Below are positions 8,872-18,475 of a DNA stretch of 64,000 bases, piece by piece (position 1 is the first letter of the stretch; the number at the start of each line of letters is the position of its first letter). The stretch is from contig NZ_CP015455.1 of assembly GCF_001888165.1 (NCBI RefSeq), positions 2,722,001 through 2,786,000 on the forward strand, read 5' to 3'. Source of the DNA: Syntrophotalea acetylenica. GTDB lineage: Bacteria > Desulfobacterota > Desulfuromonadia > Desulfuromonadales > Syntrophotaleaceae. The notes under the pieces were generated by a model. That model saw nothing but the letters and a program-made list of their open reading frames with translations, did no database searches and had not been told where the DNA came from. The translations under genes were made by a program, and so were the position numbers.

Positions 8872-9627
8872 TCAGCGCCGGCGGTGCCGCACCAGGCCCC
8901 AGTGTTCCACTCCGTAAGCCAGCCCCAGTCCTCCCAGAAACCCGCCGATATGCGCGCCATGGGCAACGCCGCCGGAGGCTCCGCCATTGGCCAGGAACGG
9001 CAGCAGATTATCGATAACCAGATACACGCCAAGCACCAGTCGGGCCGGCAGCAGCACCGTGGTCATCAAAAACGGGAAAAGAAAAATGAAAGTCTTGACC
9101 TGATTGCGGGGAAACCACAAAAAATAGCACCCCAGAACTCCGGATATCGCCCCGGAAGCCCCCACCAGGGGCACCTGGGATCCCGGTACGAACAGGGCAA
9201 AAAACAATGTCGCCGCCACGCCGCTCGTCAGGTAGACCAGAAGATATCCAACAGCGCCGAGGCGTGCTTCGACGTTGTTGCCAAAAATATACAAAAACAG
9301 CATATTGCCGGCCAGATGCATCCATCCGCCATGCAGGAACATGCAGGAAAACAGGCTGGTAAGGGAAGGTTCCGCGGGACGGAAACCGTAGCGGAAAACA
9401 AACAGGTCGTAGCTGCTGATCTGCTGCAGAAGCTCCCGGGCAGAGACTAATCCCCGCACCCCGTGACTGCGCAGATACTCCAGCAGCAACGGATCGGAAG
9501 GGTCGGCGCGCGACAGGGTCAGAGGCAGGCTGATACCGATAAACACGGCAATGTTGAGTCCAATCAGCAGCCAGTTGGCATAGGCCGTGACACGCGGGTT
9601 GGGGGTATCACCAAAGGGCAGGAACAT
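8872..9627 (-). CDS. Rhomboid family intramembrane serine protease
   Basis: A 251-residue membrane protein with about six helices. The catalytic serine is in LVGASGAISG (Ser158) and the histidine in VAHGAHIGG (His226); the preceding HLAGNMLFLYIFGNNVE carries the conserved His-Asn of the oxyanion site. Such proteases cut transmembrane segments within the bilayer; the natural substrate is unknown. The start at 9627 is supported by GAGGGAGAG just upstream, and the frame beyond it has no ribosome site. It converges with the SLC13 gene (12-base gap). Confidence 0.9.
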   Translation of the reverse strand: MFLPFGDTPNPRVTAYANWLLIGLNIAVFIGISLPLTLSRADPSDPLLLEYLRSHGVRGLVSARELLQQISSYDLFVFRYGFRPAEPSLTSLFSCMFLHGGWMHLAGNMLFLYIFGNNVEARLGAVGYLLVYLTSGVAATLFFALFVPGSQVPLVGASGAISGVLGCYFLWFPRNQVKTFIFLFPFLMTTVLLPARLVLGVYLVIDNLLPFLANGGASGGVAHGAHIGGFLGGLGLAYGVEHWGLVRHRRR

Positions 9628-9841
9628 ACACTCTCCCTCGACCGGTACCGCCAGCTCGCAACGACCCCGCCACAACACGACGGGCGGGACGACAGCACCC
9701 TGCCGAACAAAAATTGTTTAACGAAAGGCCTTCCATCGGGTATCATGCCGGTACATTTTACCATAACCGGCGTAGGCGCACGGATTGTTGTGTTTCGCCG
9801 CCCGGAAGGTATCATTACATAAACCTCCGGAGGATGAAATC

Positions 9842-10447
9842 TTGTCCCTGCTTTATACCCTCGACCTGATCGGCACAGCGGCTTTCGCGGCTTCCGGCGC
9901 CCTGGCCGGCATTCGACGCAGAATGGATCTGTTCGGCGTCCTGGTCCTGGGGTTGGTCACCGCCATCGGAGGAGGTACCCTGAGGGATCTTCTGCTTGGC
10001 GACAATCCCCCATTCTGTTTCCGGAATGAAGGCTATCTTTACCTGAGTCTGGGGGTCGCCCTGTTAACTTTCGTTCTCCATCGGCACCTTGGCGGTTTTC
10101 GGCAGCCGCTGCTGTTTTTCGACGCCATCGGCCTGGGAACCTTCGTGGTCATCGGCACCGAAAAGGCGCTGCATTTCAAGCTGGGTTTTCTGGGCGCAGT
10201 CCTGATGGGGGTCGTCACAGCTACCGCCGGAGGCATTATGCGGGACGTTCTGGCGAACCAGATCCCACTGATATTGCGCAAGGAGATCTACGCTTCAGCA
10301 TGCCTGGCCGGCGCCGCTTTGCTGGCTTTGTTCATCCGTTTCGGCGTTGCCCGATCGCCGGCCCTGCTGGTGGCCGCCGTCACGGTCAGCGCATTGCGGC
10401 TGTTTGCCATCCACTTCAACTGGGCGCTGCCACGCGCCCGGGATTGA
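9842..10447 (+). CDS. UPF0126 (TRIC-type) membrane protein, YicG-like
   Basis: A 201-residue protein with two repeats of three membrane helices. Each repeat carries the family motif: AIGGGTLRDLLLGDNPPF near residue 40 and ATAGGIMRDVLANQIPL near residue 125. Related proteins form trimeric cation channels; glycine transport has also been proposed for some. The likely start is a TTG with GGAGG exactly 8 bases before it; the ATG inside that spacer is in another frame. It lies divergent from the rhomboid gene. Confidence 0.85.
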   Translation: MSLLYTLDLIGTAAFAASGALAGIRRRMDLFGVLVLGLVTAIGGGTLRDLLLGDNPPFCFRNEGYLYLSLGVALLTFVLHRHLGGFRQPLLFFDAIGLGTFVVIGTEKALHFKLGFLGAVLMGVVTATAGGIMRDVLANQIPLILRKEIYASACLAGAALLALFIRFGVARSPALLVAAVTVSALRLFAIHFNWALPRARD

Positions 10448-10469
10448 CATCCGAAACAGGAGGATTGCC

Positions 10470-11123
10470 ATGCATACAGTCAGATTGCTCGATGACACCC
10501 TTTTTCAGGTCGGCAAGATTCTTTGCGTGGCTCGCAATTACCGGTCCCACGCCGATGAACTGGGTAATGAACCGCCCAATGAACCGGTATTTTTTCTGAA
10601 GCCCTCCAGCAGCATCATCGGCCCCAGAGAAAATGCCGTGATCCCGCCTTACAGCAGGCTCTGCCACCACGAAATCGAGTTGGCGGTACTCATCGGAAAA
10701 TGGGGCCGCAACATACCGGAAGCGGAGGCCATGAACCATGTCGCCGGCTACGGCGTCGCCATCGATCTGACCCTGCGGGACGTACAGCAACGCCTCAAGG
10801 CGCAGGGCCTGCCATGGGACCAGGCCAAAGGGTTCGACACCTCCTGCCCCCTGTCCGATTTCGTACCGGCCGGACAGGTTCCCGACCCCCACGCCCTGCG
10901 TCTTACCCTGTCAGTCAACGGCGAAACCCGGCAGGATGGCAATACGGCGGAAATGATCTTCAAAATCCCGGCCCTGATCAGCGCCGCATCGGCCATTTTT
11001 ACCCTGGAAAAAGGTGACATCCTGCTGACCGGAACGCCTGCGGGCGTCGGACCGGTGGTTCAGGGGGATCAGATCTGCGCGGAGATCGAAGGGGTGAACT
11101 GGCTGAACATCGGTATTCAGTGA
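10470..11123 (+). CDS. Fumarylacetoacetate hydrolase family protein
   Basis: A 217-residue single-domain FAH protein like YcgM and FAHD1 (acylpyruvate hydrolase or oxaloacetate decarboxylase). Visible motifs: ILCVARNYRSHADELG, PVFFLKPSSSI, HHEIELAVLIG (the Glu pair that binds Mg), GYGVAIDLTLRDVQ (third metal ligand Asp) and DILLTGTPAGVGP. AGGAGG precedes the ATG. It is 22 bases after the UPF0126 gene and overlaps the 3' end of the convergent endonuclease V gene by 7 bases. Exact substrate is not decided by sequence. Confidence 0.88.
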   Translation: MHTVRLLDDTLFQVGKILCVARNYRSHADELGNEPPNEPVFFLKPSSSIIGPRENAVIPPYSRLCHHEIELAVLIGKWGRNIPEAEAMNHVAGYGVAIDLTLRDVQQRLKAQGLPWDQAKGFDTSCPLSDFVPAGQVPDPHALRLTLSVNGETRQDGNTAEMIFKIPALISAASAIFTLEKGDILLTGTPAGVGPVVQGDQICAEIEGVNWLNIGIQ

Positions 11124-11821
11124 AACGGTGAGTTGATGTCACTCCGGGCGCGTTGCCGCGCCTCGTTGGCGCACTGATGCGCCCGGCGAATCGGCTCCGG
11201 CAGACGATAACGCCCGGTGCAGGCCAGCACCAGCTCCGCAGCGCCGGGCACGTCCATCATATGCCCCGGAGAAACATACAGTGGCCTGATGCCATCACGG
11301 GTGGTAAGAACCGTGCCGACAACGGTGCCGTCCAAAACCAGCGGCACCCGCTCGCCACGTCTGCGGCCCGGCGGCGGGTGTTCCCCGCACAGTCGGCTTT
11401 TGGCACAACCGACGGTAGGCAGGCCAAGCCACAATCCGAGATGGCTCGCCAGGCCCAGGCGACGGGGATGCGCAATACCCTGGCCGTCCACCAGCACCGC
11501 ATCCGGTGTACTCCGCAATTTCCGGAAAGCCTCAAGCACCACCGGCAACTCACGGAAGGACAACAACCCGGGCACATAGGGGAAGCGAATCTCGATGGCG
11601 GCACAGACCGCCTCGACGCACGCCATGTCGGCTAAATCCACGACCACCACTGCGGCATGAAACAGCGAGTCGCCACGCCGGAAGGAGACATCGACACCGG
11701 CCACATGGCGCAGGTTCTGGGGCAGCCGGCTTTCCGTGCAAACACGATGCGCCAGGGCCTTTTGCAATGCGATCGCCTGCCGGGGTGTCATGCACCAACC
11801 GTGAAGCTCGGCAAACTCCAT
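11117..11821 (-). CDS. nfi: Endonuclease V (deoxyinosine 3' endonuclease)
   Basis: A 234-residue nuclease that nicks DNA one base 3' of deoxyinosine and related lesions. It has HVAGVDVSF (first catalytic Asp), YVPGLLSFRELPVVLEAF, VLVDGQGIAHPRRLGLASHLG (second acidic centre and DNA-wedge region) and PLYVSPGHMMD near the end. Length fits the family (E. coli Nfi 223). The ATG at 11821 has AAGGGGT immediately upstream; the frame extends further but without support. Confidence 0.9.
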   Translation of the reverse strand: MEFAELHGWCMTPRQAIALQKALAHRVCTESRLPQNLRHVAGVDVSFRRGDSLFHAAVVVVDLADMACVEAVCAAIEIRFPYVPGLLSFRELPVVLEAFRKLRSTPDAVLVDGQGIAHPRRLGLASHLGLWLGLPTVGCAKSRLCGEHPPPGRRRGERVPLVLDGTVVGTVLTTRDGIRPLYVSPGHMMDVPGAAELVLACTGRYRLPEPIRRAHQCANEARQRARSDINSPFH

Positions 11822-11919
11822 ACCCCTTGCGCTTCTCTCTCGATAGAGGCCGCCGGAACAAAACAGACGGCGGCACCCACCTATACGCACGGCCGGGCAT
11901 CAGTCCGGCCCCGCTGTTC

Positions 11920-12354
11920 CTAAAGTTTGCAGCGCAGCAATTTGCGACCGCTTTCAAACAGGATTTCCACCTTGTTGGGCGGCACCATATCCACCACAAT
12001 GCCGATGCCGAAAGCAGGGTGGTCGACAGCGTCCCCCTTTTTGAACGATCTGTCCATAGCATAGGGCACACTCTGCCCCGAGCGCAAGCGCGCAGCGGCC
12101 TCCTGCCATTGTTGCTCGTCCTGCATTACCGCCTTCGGCTTGCGTTGCGCCCCGGGTTGACGGGCCGGTGACGTTTTCCGCGCCGGTTCGCTCTTGACCC
12201 TGGGAGCACGATAATTGTGATCGCCATCGCAGGTATTGCAGCGCACGCGAACGGGCTGGCCCCCGATCATGGCGATAATCGTATGGTTTGTCACGGCTTT
12301 GCAACGGGTGCAACGAGCCTCGATAATATCTCCTGCCGACAACTGCTTACTCAT
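11920..12354 (-). CDS. Zinc-ribbon protein with UvrD/PcrA-type tudor-like C terminus
   Basis: A 144-residue protein. Residues 1-45 hold two CxxC pairs (ARCTRCKAVT and RCNTCDGD), a zinc ribbon. A basic Pro/Lys/Arg-rich linker follows, and residues about 100-144 (KKGDAVDHPAFGIGIVV, later VEILFESGRKLL) match the small tudor-like module at the C terminus of UvrD/PcrA helicases, which binds RNA polymerase. A role at RNA polymerase or on nucleic acids is therefore plausible but inferred. GAGGAG precedes the ATG. A promoter and a leader terminator sit just upstream (12375-12455). Confidence 0.75.
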   Translation of the reverse strand: MSKQLSAGDIIEARCTRCKAVTNHTIIAMIGGQPVRVRCNTCDGDHNYRAPRVKSEPARKTSPARQPGAQRKPKAVMQDEQQWQEAAARLRSGQSVPYAMDRSFKKGDAVDHPAFGIGIVVDMVPPNKVEILFESGRKLLRCKL

Positions 12355-12374
12355 ACATCTCCTCTGAACCAAAG

Positions 12375-12403
12375 AAAAAACCACAGGGACTACCGCCCTG
12401 TGG
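12375..12403 (-). terminator. Intrinsic terminator inside the leader of the zinc-ribbon gene
   Basis: Read on the minus strand, an 8-bp perfect stem (CCACAGGG with CCCTGTGG, arms 12403-12396 and 12388-12381) is followed by TTTTTTC. It lies 20 bases before the start codon at 12354 and about 20 bases after the promoter at 12426-12455, so it would stop that promoter's own transcript unless read through. Confidence 0.75.
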
Positions 12404-12425
12404 CAACGCGTATTGCGTGGGACGA

Positions 12426-12455
12426 AATTTATCATCTTCGACACGAACCTGTCAA
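12426..12455 (-). promoter_or_regulatory. Sigma-70 type promoter of the zinc-ribbon gene
   Basis: On the minus strand TTGACA (12455-12450), 18 bases, TAAATT (12431-12426). It lies between the ppdK terminator and the leader terminator, so transcription should start near 12420. Confidence 0.55.
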
Positions 12456-12490
12456 GGAATGCCGGGCCGTCCCCGATATTGCATCGCAAC

Positions 12491-12527
12491 GTAAAAGCGG
12501 CCCCCGAAGATCCTTTCCGGGGGCCGC
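12491..12527 (-). terminator. Intrinsic terminator after ppdK
   Basis: A 10-bp GC-rich stem (12527-12518 with 12506-12497) followed on the minus strand by TTTTAC. It is placed 35 bases after the ppdK stop and closes the recO-glyQ-glyS-ppdK unit. Confidence 0.85.
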
Positions 12528-12561
12528 CTGATGTTGCGGACAGGACAAGGAACCCTGCAGC

Positions 12562-15228
12562 CTATCCCCGCTCCTCAAGCAACGCCGCATGGGCTGCCGC
12601 GAGACGGGCGATGGGGACCCGATAGGGGGAGCAGGAAACGTAATCGAGGCCGGCATTGTGGCAAAAGATCACACTGGAAGGTTCGCCGCCGTGCTCGCCG
12701 CAGATGCCGAGTTTGATGCCGGGGCGGGTCTTGCGCCCCTTCTCGCAGCCGATGCGAACCAGTTGCCCGACGCCATCCTGGTCGAGAACCACAAAGGGAT
12801 CCTGCGGCAGAATGTCGCGCGACACGTAAAACGGCAGGAACTTGCCGGCATCATCGCGAGACAGGCCGAAGGCGGTCTGCGTAAGGTCATTGGTGCCGAA
12901 GGAGAAAAATTCGGCCTCGCGGGCGATTTCGTCGGCGGTAAGCGCGGCACGCGGCAACTCGATCATGGTGCCGATCAGGTATTTGACCTGCACGCCATAG
13001 CGGGCGATCACCTCGTCGGCGACCCGGATGACGCGGGGCCGCAGAAGCTTGAGTTCCGCGACATGACCGACCAGCGGAATCATGATCTCGGGCACAATTT
13101 CAAAACCTTCCTCGGACACCAACTCGCAGGCCGCCTCCATGATCGCCTGCACCTGCATGTCATAGATTTCGGGAAAGGTCACGCCCAGGCGGCAACCGCG
13201 GTGGCCGAGCATCGGATTGAATTCGTGCAGATATTCGACCTTCTGCTTGAGAATCTTGGCCGCAACGTTCATCACGCCGGCAAGTTCTTCAAGCTCCTTG
13301 TCGGTATGGGGCAAAAACTCGTGCAGCGGCGGATCGAGCAGGCGGATGGTAACCGGCAGCCCCTTCATTTCGCGGAACAGCCCGAGGAAATCGCCTTTCT
13401 GCATGGGCAGAATCTTGCTCAGCGCCAGCTTGCGTCCCTCGACGTCCTCGGCTAGGATCATTTCGCGCATCGCCATGATGCGGTCGCCCTCGAAAAACAT
13501 GTGCTCGGTGCGACAAAGCCCGATCCCCTCGGCGCCGAAATTGCGGGCCACGGCGGCATCGTTGGGGGTATCGGCGTTGGTACGCACACGCAGTCGCCGG
13601 AACTGATCGACCCACTCCATGAGCTTGCCGAAATCACCGGTCAGCGAAGGCTGCACCGTATCGACGGAACCCTTCATCACTTCCCCGGTGGAGCCATCGA
13701 GGGTAATGACGTCGCCCTTTTTAAAGACTTCGCCGGCAGCGGTGGCAAACTGCTGGGTCTTGTAGTCGACCTTGATGGAGCCGCAGCCGGCCACACAGCA
13801 CTTGCCCATGCCGCGCGCCACCACGGCAGCGTGGGAGGTCATGCCGCCGCGAGCGGTCAGAATGCCCTGGGCGGCGTTCATGCCATGGATATCCTCGGGG
13901 CTGGTTTCGATCCGCACCAGGATGACTTTAAGGCCGAGTTTGGCGGCATTTTCGGCATCCTCGGCGGAAAATACGATTTCGCCACTGGCGGCGCCCGGGG
14001 AAGCGGGAAGACCGGTGGCGATGATTTCCTTGCGCGCCCTGGGATCGAGGGACGGATGCAGCAGCTGGTCGAGTTGCTCCGGAGCGACCCGCAGCACGGC
14101 GGTTTTCTTGTCGATGAGACCTTCCCTGACCATGTCCACGGCAATCTTCACCGCCGCTGTGGCGGTGCGCTTGCCCCCGCGAGTCTGCAGCATGTAGAGC
14201 TTGTCTTTTTCGATGGTAAACTCGATGTCCTGCATGTCGCGATAATGCTTTTCCAGCAACTGGCGAATGTCCAGCAGCTGCTGATAGCATTCCGGCATGA
14301 CTTCCTCGAGGGACGGCAGCTGACCGTCGCTGCTGTCCTTGTCGATGGGCTGCGGGGTACGGATGCCGGCAACCACGTCCTCGCCCTGGGCATTGAGCAG
14401 AAACTCACCGAAAAAGCGGTTTTCGCCGGTGGACGGGTTGCGGGTGAAAGCGACTCCGGTGGCGCAGTCATCGCCCATGTTGCCGAACACCATGGCCTGG
14501 ACATTGACAGCGGTGCCCCAGTCGGCGGGGATGTTGTTGAGTTTGCGATAGGTGACGGCGCGAGGATTCATCCAGGATCCGAACACCGCATTGATGGCGC
14601 CCCAGAGCTGCTCTTCGGGATCGTCGGGAAATTCCTGGTTCAGAGTTTCCTTGACCTTGGCCTTGAACAGCGCAACCAGCTGCTTCATGTCGTCGCCGGT
14701 CAGCTCGGTATCGAGATCGACGCCGCGGGTCTCCTTCATGTTCTCCAGAATGTGCTCGAGAATCTCGCCGTCCATGCCAAGCACGACGTTGGAGTACATC
14801 TGAATGAAACGCCGATAGGAGTCGTAGGCGAAGCGATCGTCGCCGCTCTGCGCGATCAGACCCTGGACAGTGGTATCGTTGAGCCCCAGGTTGAGAACCG
14901 TATCCATCATGCCGGGCATGGACACCCGACTGCCGGAGCGCACCGACAGCAGCATAGGGTTGGCCGGGTCTCCAAAGCGCTTGTCCATGGCCAGTTCCAG
15001 TTTTTGAAGATTTTCGGCAACCTCCTCGCGTACCCCTTCGGGATAGCGGCGGTCGTTGCGATAAAATTCAGTGCAAAGCTCGGTGGTAAGCGTGAAACCT
15101 GCGGGCACCGGCAGACCGATAGCCGTCATCTCGGCGAGATTGGCGCCTTTGCCGCCAAGCAGGTTGCGCATCTGGCCTCCGCCCTCGGTCTGGTTGGCGC
15201 CGAAGAAATAAACGTACTTTGCAGCCAT
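12562..15228 (-). CDS. ppdK: Pyruvate, phosphate dikinase
   Basis: An 888-residue enzyme that interconverts pyruvate + ATP + Pi and PEP + AMP + PPi. The ATP-grasp part is at the N terminus (GGKGANLAEMTAIGLPVPAGFT), the phosphohistidine domain has GGMTSHAAVVARGMGKCC with the catalytic His, and the C-terminal PEP/pyruvate barrel ends with FGTNDLTQTAFGLSRDD and CGEHGGEPSS. Length is typical. It lies 72 bases after glyS on the same strand and is followed by a terminator. In anaerobes it supplies PEP for gluconeogenesis or runs glycolytically with PPi. Confidence 0.97.
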   Translation of the reverse strand: MAAKYVYFFGANQTEGGGQMRNLLGGKGANLAEMTAIGLPVPAGFTLTTELCTEFYRNDRRYPEGVREEVAENLQKLELAMDKRFGDPANPMLLSVRSGSRVSMPGMMDTVLNLGLNDTTVQGLIAQSGDDRFAYDSYRRFIQMYSNVVLGMDGEILEHILENMKETRGVDLDTELTGDDMKQLVALFKAKVKETLNQEFPDDPEEQLWGAINAVFGSWMNPRAVTYRKLNNIPADWGTAVNVQAMVFGNMGDDCATGVAFTRNPSTGENRFFGEFLLNAQGEDVVAGIRTPQPIDKDSSDGQLPSLEEVMPECYQQLLDIRQLLEKHYRDMQDIEFTIEKDKLYMLQTRGGKRTATAAVKIAVDMVREGLIDKKTAVLRVAPEQLDQLLHPSLDPRARKEIIATGLPASPGAASGEIVFSAEDAENAAKLGLKVILVRIETSPEDIHGMNAAQGILTARGGMTSHAAVVARGMGKCCVAGCGSIKVDYKTQQFATAAGEVFKKGDVITLDGSTGEVMKGSVDTVQPSLTGDFGKLMEWVDQFRRLRVRTNADTPNDAAVARNFGAEGIGLCRTEHMFFEGDRIMAMREMILAEDVEGRKLALSKILPMQKGDFLGLFREMKGLPVTIRLLDPPLHEFLPHTDKELEELAGVMNVAAKILKQKVEYLHEFNPMLGHRGCRLGVTFPEIYDMQVQAIMEAACELVSEEGFEIVPEIMIPLVGHVAELKLLRPRVIRVADEVIARYGVQVKYLIGTMIELPRAALTADEIAREAEFFSFGTNDLTQTAFGLSRDDAGKFLPFYVSRDILPQDPFVVLDQDGVGQLVRIGCEKGRKTRPGIKLGICGEHGGEPSSVIFCHNAGLDYVSCSPYRVPIARLAAAHAALLEERG

Positions 15229-15300
15229 TATTGAGTTCCTCCTGAAGGATTTGGTATGCAGCCGTTCAACGGCAGCGTTGAGCTCCGCATCATTGATGAG

Positions 15301-17367
15301 TCAGGCAGCGATTTTCGAAAAGTCGGCAATCCCCTGGAACAAGCGTGCCACCCTGGTCAGCAATGCAAGCCGATTGGTCTTGAGCGTCTCGTCCGGGGCC
15401 ATCACCATGACCCCTTCAAACAGGTCGTCGACAGCCGGCCGCAGCTCTCCGACCGTACGCAGGGCATCCAGATAGGCACCTTCTGCGACATATTGTTCAA
15501 AACGACCGTTCACCTGTTGCAACGCCGCCAAAAGCCGCCCCTCGCAATCCGCCTCGAACAGATCGGCTTGCACCGGAGCATCGACGCCGCCCTTGACAAT
15601 GTTGACGACCCGCTTGAAGGTTATCGCCAGAGCGGCGAATTCTTCCTCCTCGCGAAACGCCGCCAGCCCCCTGACCCGCTGCAGGGCTTCGACAGGATCG
15701 TCGAAAGCTGCACTCAAGACAGCATCCACGACATCGTTGGGCAACCCCTGGGAAGAAAGCATGTTGAAGAATCGCAGGCGGATGAATTCCAGCACCTCGG
15801 CGGATACCTCGGCAGAGGGCCGGGTCAGCTTGTCTGCCAGCAGTTCCAGGCTGCGACTGACAAGGGCGGGCAAGGACAGCCGGTAACCGCGATCGAGAAC
15901 AATATTGAGAATGCCGATGGCGCTGCGCCGCAACGCGAAGGGGTCCGCAGTCCCGGTGGGTATCAACCCGACCCCGAAACAGCCGCAGATCGAATCGAGC
16001 TTGTCGGCAATGGAGACAAACGCCCCGACATCGTCGCCGGGCAGATTACCGCCCGCCTGAAGCGGCAGGTAATGTTCGAAAACAGCGCGCGCAACACGGG
16101 GGTCCTCACCGTCGAGAAGGGCATATTCCCTGCCCATGACTCCCTGCAGCTCGGGAAATTCAAAAACCATGCCCGTTTCAAGATCGCACTTGGCGAGTAA
16201 CGCCGCACGTTCGGTCAGGCGAGCCGCGTCGGGCGCCAGTCGGTCCGCCAGTTCCACGGCCAGGGTTTTAAATCGCATGACTTTTTCGTAGCTGGTTCCA
16301 AGCCGGGCCTGGTAAACGACATTTTTCAGGGCATCGAGGCGGCTTTCCAGGCGGATCTTGCGATCCTCTTTCCAGAAAAACATGGCATCGGACAGACGCG
16401 CGCGCAACACCCTTTCATTACCCCGCTGCACCACGGTGAGGTCTTCGGCGCGCGTATTGGAAATGGTCACAAAACGCGGCAGCAGCCGACCCTCATCGTC
16501 CACCACGGTAAAATATCGCTGGTGCTCCCGCATGACCGTGATCAGCAGTTCCGGTGGCAATTGCAGATAAGCCTCCTCGAAGCCGCCGATTACCGCCGTC
16601 GGATATTCCACCAGAAACGCCACTTCGTCGAGCAGTTCCTCGTCGGGATTGAGCCGCCCTCCGGTGCGGGAAACGACTTCAGCCAACTGCTCCCTGATCA
16701 TCTCCTGGCGGCAGGCCGGATCGACAACCACAAAACGCCGCTGCGTCTCCTCTAGATACTGGTCGAGTCCGGTCACCTCGAATGTCTCGGGTGCCATGAA
16801 CCGGTGTCCCCGCGAAAACGTGCCGCTGGCCAGGTTGCCATAGGAAAACGGCACCAGCTGTCCGTCGAAGAGGGCGACGATCCAGTGCATAGGGCGGGCG
16901 AAGCGGATATCGAGATCCTTCCAGCGCATCGATTTTTTAAAGGGGATGGCGCCAATGATGCGGGGCAGCATTTCGGGCAGCAGTTCCAGCGTCGGGCGCC
17001 CTTCGACGACCTTGCAGACAAACAGGTATTCCCCCTTGTCCGTCTGCCGCCGTTCAAGATCGGAAACGTCGACGCCGTTGCTGCGGGCAAACCCCAGAGC
17101 GGCCCTGGTCGGCTGGCCGTCGGCATCGAAAGCCACGGCAACGGAGGGGCCCGAAGCCGTCACTTCCTGGCGTTCCTGACCGCGGGCGACCCCATCGACC
17201 GCCACCACCAACCGGCGGGGTGTGGCAAAGGTTCGCACCGACTCAAAGCCGATACGCGCGTTTTCAAGTTCTTTGCGAACCAGCCGTTCAAGATCGGCCA
17301 TGGCCGTCGGCAGAAAACCGGCAGGGATTTCCTCGGTACCAATTTCCAGGAACAGTTCAGCAGACAT
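15301..17367 (-). CDS. glyS: Glycyl-tRNA synthetase beta subunit
   Basis: A 688-residue protein beginning MSAELFLEIGTEEIPAGFLP, the hallmark of GlyS, with the HD-type middle (LLAKCDLETGMVFEFPELQG) and a C-terminal anticodon-binding region (FEGVMVMAPDETLKTNRLALL). It pairs with GlyQ as an alpha2beta2 synthetase. It lies 77 bases downstream of glyQ, with a strong hairpin between them. Confidence 0.97.
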   Translation of the reverse strand: MSAELFLEIGTEEIPAGFLPTAMADLERLVRKELENARIGFESVRTFATPRRLVVAVDGVARGQERQEVTASGPSVAVAFDADGQPTRAALGFARSNGVDVSDLERRQTDKGEYLFVCKVVEGRPTLELLPEMLPRIIGAIPFKKSMRWKDLDIRFARPMHWIVALFDGQLVPFSYGNLASGTFSRGHRFMAPETFEVTGLDQYLEETQRRFVVVDPACRQEMIREQLAEVVSRTGGRLNPDEELLDEVAFLVEYPTAVIGGFEEAYLQLPPELLITVMREHQRYFTVVDDEGRLLPRFVTISNTRAEDLTVVQRGNERVLRARLSDAMFFWKEDRKIRLESRLDALKNVVYQARLGTSYEKVMRFKTLAVELADRLAPDAARLTERAALLAKCDLETGMVFEFPELQGVMGREYALLDGEDPRVARAVFEHYLPLQAGGNLPGDDVGAFVSIADKLDSICGCFGVGLIPTGTADPFALRRSAIGILNIVLDRGYRLSLPALVSRSLELLADKLTRPSAEVSAEVLEFIRLRFFNMLSSQGLPNDVVDAVLSAAFDDPVEALQRVRGLAAFREEEEFAALAITFKRVVNIVKGGVDAPVQADLFEADCEGRLLAALQQVNGRFEQYVAEGAYLDALRTVGELRPAVDDLFEGVMVMAPDETLKTNRLALLTRVARLFQGIADFSKIAA

Positions 17368-17384
17368 GAGCGCTCCGTTATTTC

Positions 17385-17422
17385 AAAAAAAAGCAAGCCA
17401 CGGAAAAGCATTTTTCCGTGGC
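17385..17422 (-). terminator. Terminator-like hairpin between glyQ and glyS
   Basis: On the minus strand an 11-bp perfect stem (17422-17412 with 17407-17397) with a 4-base loop is followed by TTGC and then eight T residues. It ends about 18 bases before the glyS start codon. Read as an intrinsic terminator it would reduce glyS relative to glyQ; as a simple stem it could protect the upstream message. Confidence 0.6.
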
Positions 17423-17444
17423 GCGGTTACCTGTTGCAGGGAAT

Positions 17445-18317
17445 TTACCGCCCTTTGATGAGGGGAAATCCGAGCTTTTCCCGCTGGGCGACATACCCTT
17501 CGGCGCACAGCCGTGCCAGGTTGCGCACCCGGCCGATATAGTGGGCCCGCTCCGTGACGGAAATCGCCCCGCGCGCATCGAGCAGGTTGAAGGAATGGGA
17601 GGCTTTCAGCACGTAGTCGTAGGCCGGCAGCACCAGCTGTTTTTGCGCCAGGCGGACAGATTCCTTTTCATACATGTCGAACAACTGGAACAACATGCCG
17701 GTATCGGCTTCTTCGAAATTGTAGGTGGAGAACTCCACCTCGGACTGATGGTGCACGTCACCGTATCGGATGCCGTCGATCCATTCGAGATCGTACACAT
17801 TGTCGACACCCTGCAGATACATGGCGATGCGCTCGCAACCGTAGGTGATCTCCGCGGAAACCGGCTTCAGATCGATACCGCCGACCTGCTGAAAATAGGT
17901 GAACTGGGTGATTTCCATGCCGTCCAGCCATACCTCCCAGCCAAGCCCCCAGGCGCCCAGTGTCGGAGATTCCCAGTCATCCTCGACAAAGCGTATATCG
18001 TGCCGCGACGGGCTGATGCCGAAACTTCTGAGAGAGTCGAGGTAGAGTTCCTGGATATTCATGGGCGAGGGCTTCATGATCACCTGGAACTGATAGTAAT
18101 GCTGAAGGCGGTTGGGATTCTCTCCGTAACGGCCGTCGGTCGGGCGCCGGGAAGGCTCCACATAGGCCACGTTCCAGGGCTCCGGACCGAGCACGCGCAA
18201 AAAGGTGGCAGGGTTGAAGGTCCCCGCGCCTTTTTCCATGTCGTAGGGCTGCTGAATGATACAACCTTGCCCGGCCCAGTAATTCTGCAAGGCCAGAATG
18301 AGTTCTTGAAAAGTCAC
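17445..18317 (-). CDS. glyQ: Glycyl-tRNA synthetase alpha subunit
   Basis: A 290-residue catalytic subunit of the bacterial heterotetrameric synthetase. Signatures: [34 protein letters not shown]-like stretch ([20 protein letters not shown]), [20 protein letters not shown] and [14 protein letters not shown]. It lies between recO and glyS, the order usual in Geobacter-type genomes. Confidence 0.97.
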   Translation of the reverse strand: MTFQELILALQNYWAGQGCIIQQPYDMEKGAGTFNPATFLRVLGPEPWNVAYVEPSRRPTDGRYGENPNRLQHYYQFQVIMKPSPMNIQELYLDSLRSFGISPSRHDIRFVEDDWESPTLGAWGLGWEVWLDGMEITQFTYFQQVGGIDLKPVSAEITYGCERIAMYLQGVDNVYDLEWIDGIRYGDVHHQSEVEFSTYNFEEADTGMLFQLFDMYEKESVRLAQKQLVLPAYDYVLKASHSFNLLDARGAISVTERAHYIGRVRNLARLCAEGYVAQREKLGFPLIKGR

Positions 18318-18475
18318 GATACCTCCAGGTCCGGACGATGCCGACCCGCACGGGGAGCACCTTTCCGGCTTCGGAATGCACTGTCAATTGAGCAGCCCAC
18401 ATTAGCTTGTTTGCGCCGAACCTGTCAACCCGTTTGACATTCCGCCGTCGGCCCCGGGCAAACGCCTGTCGACGG

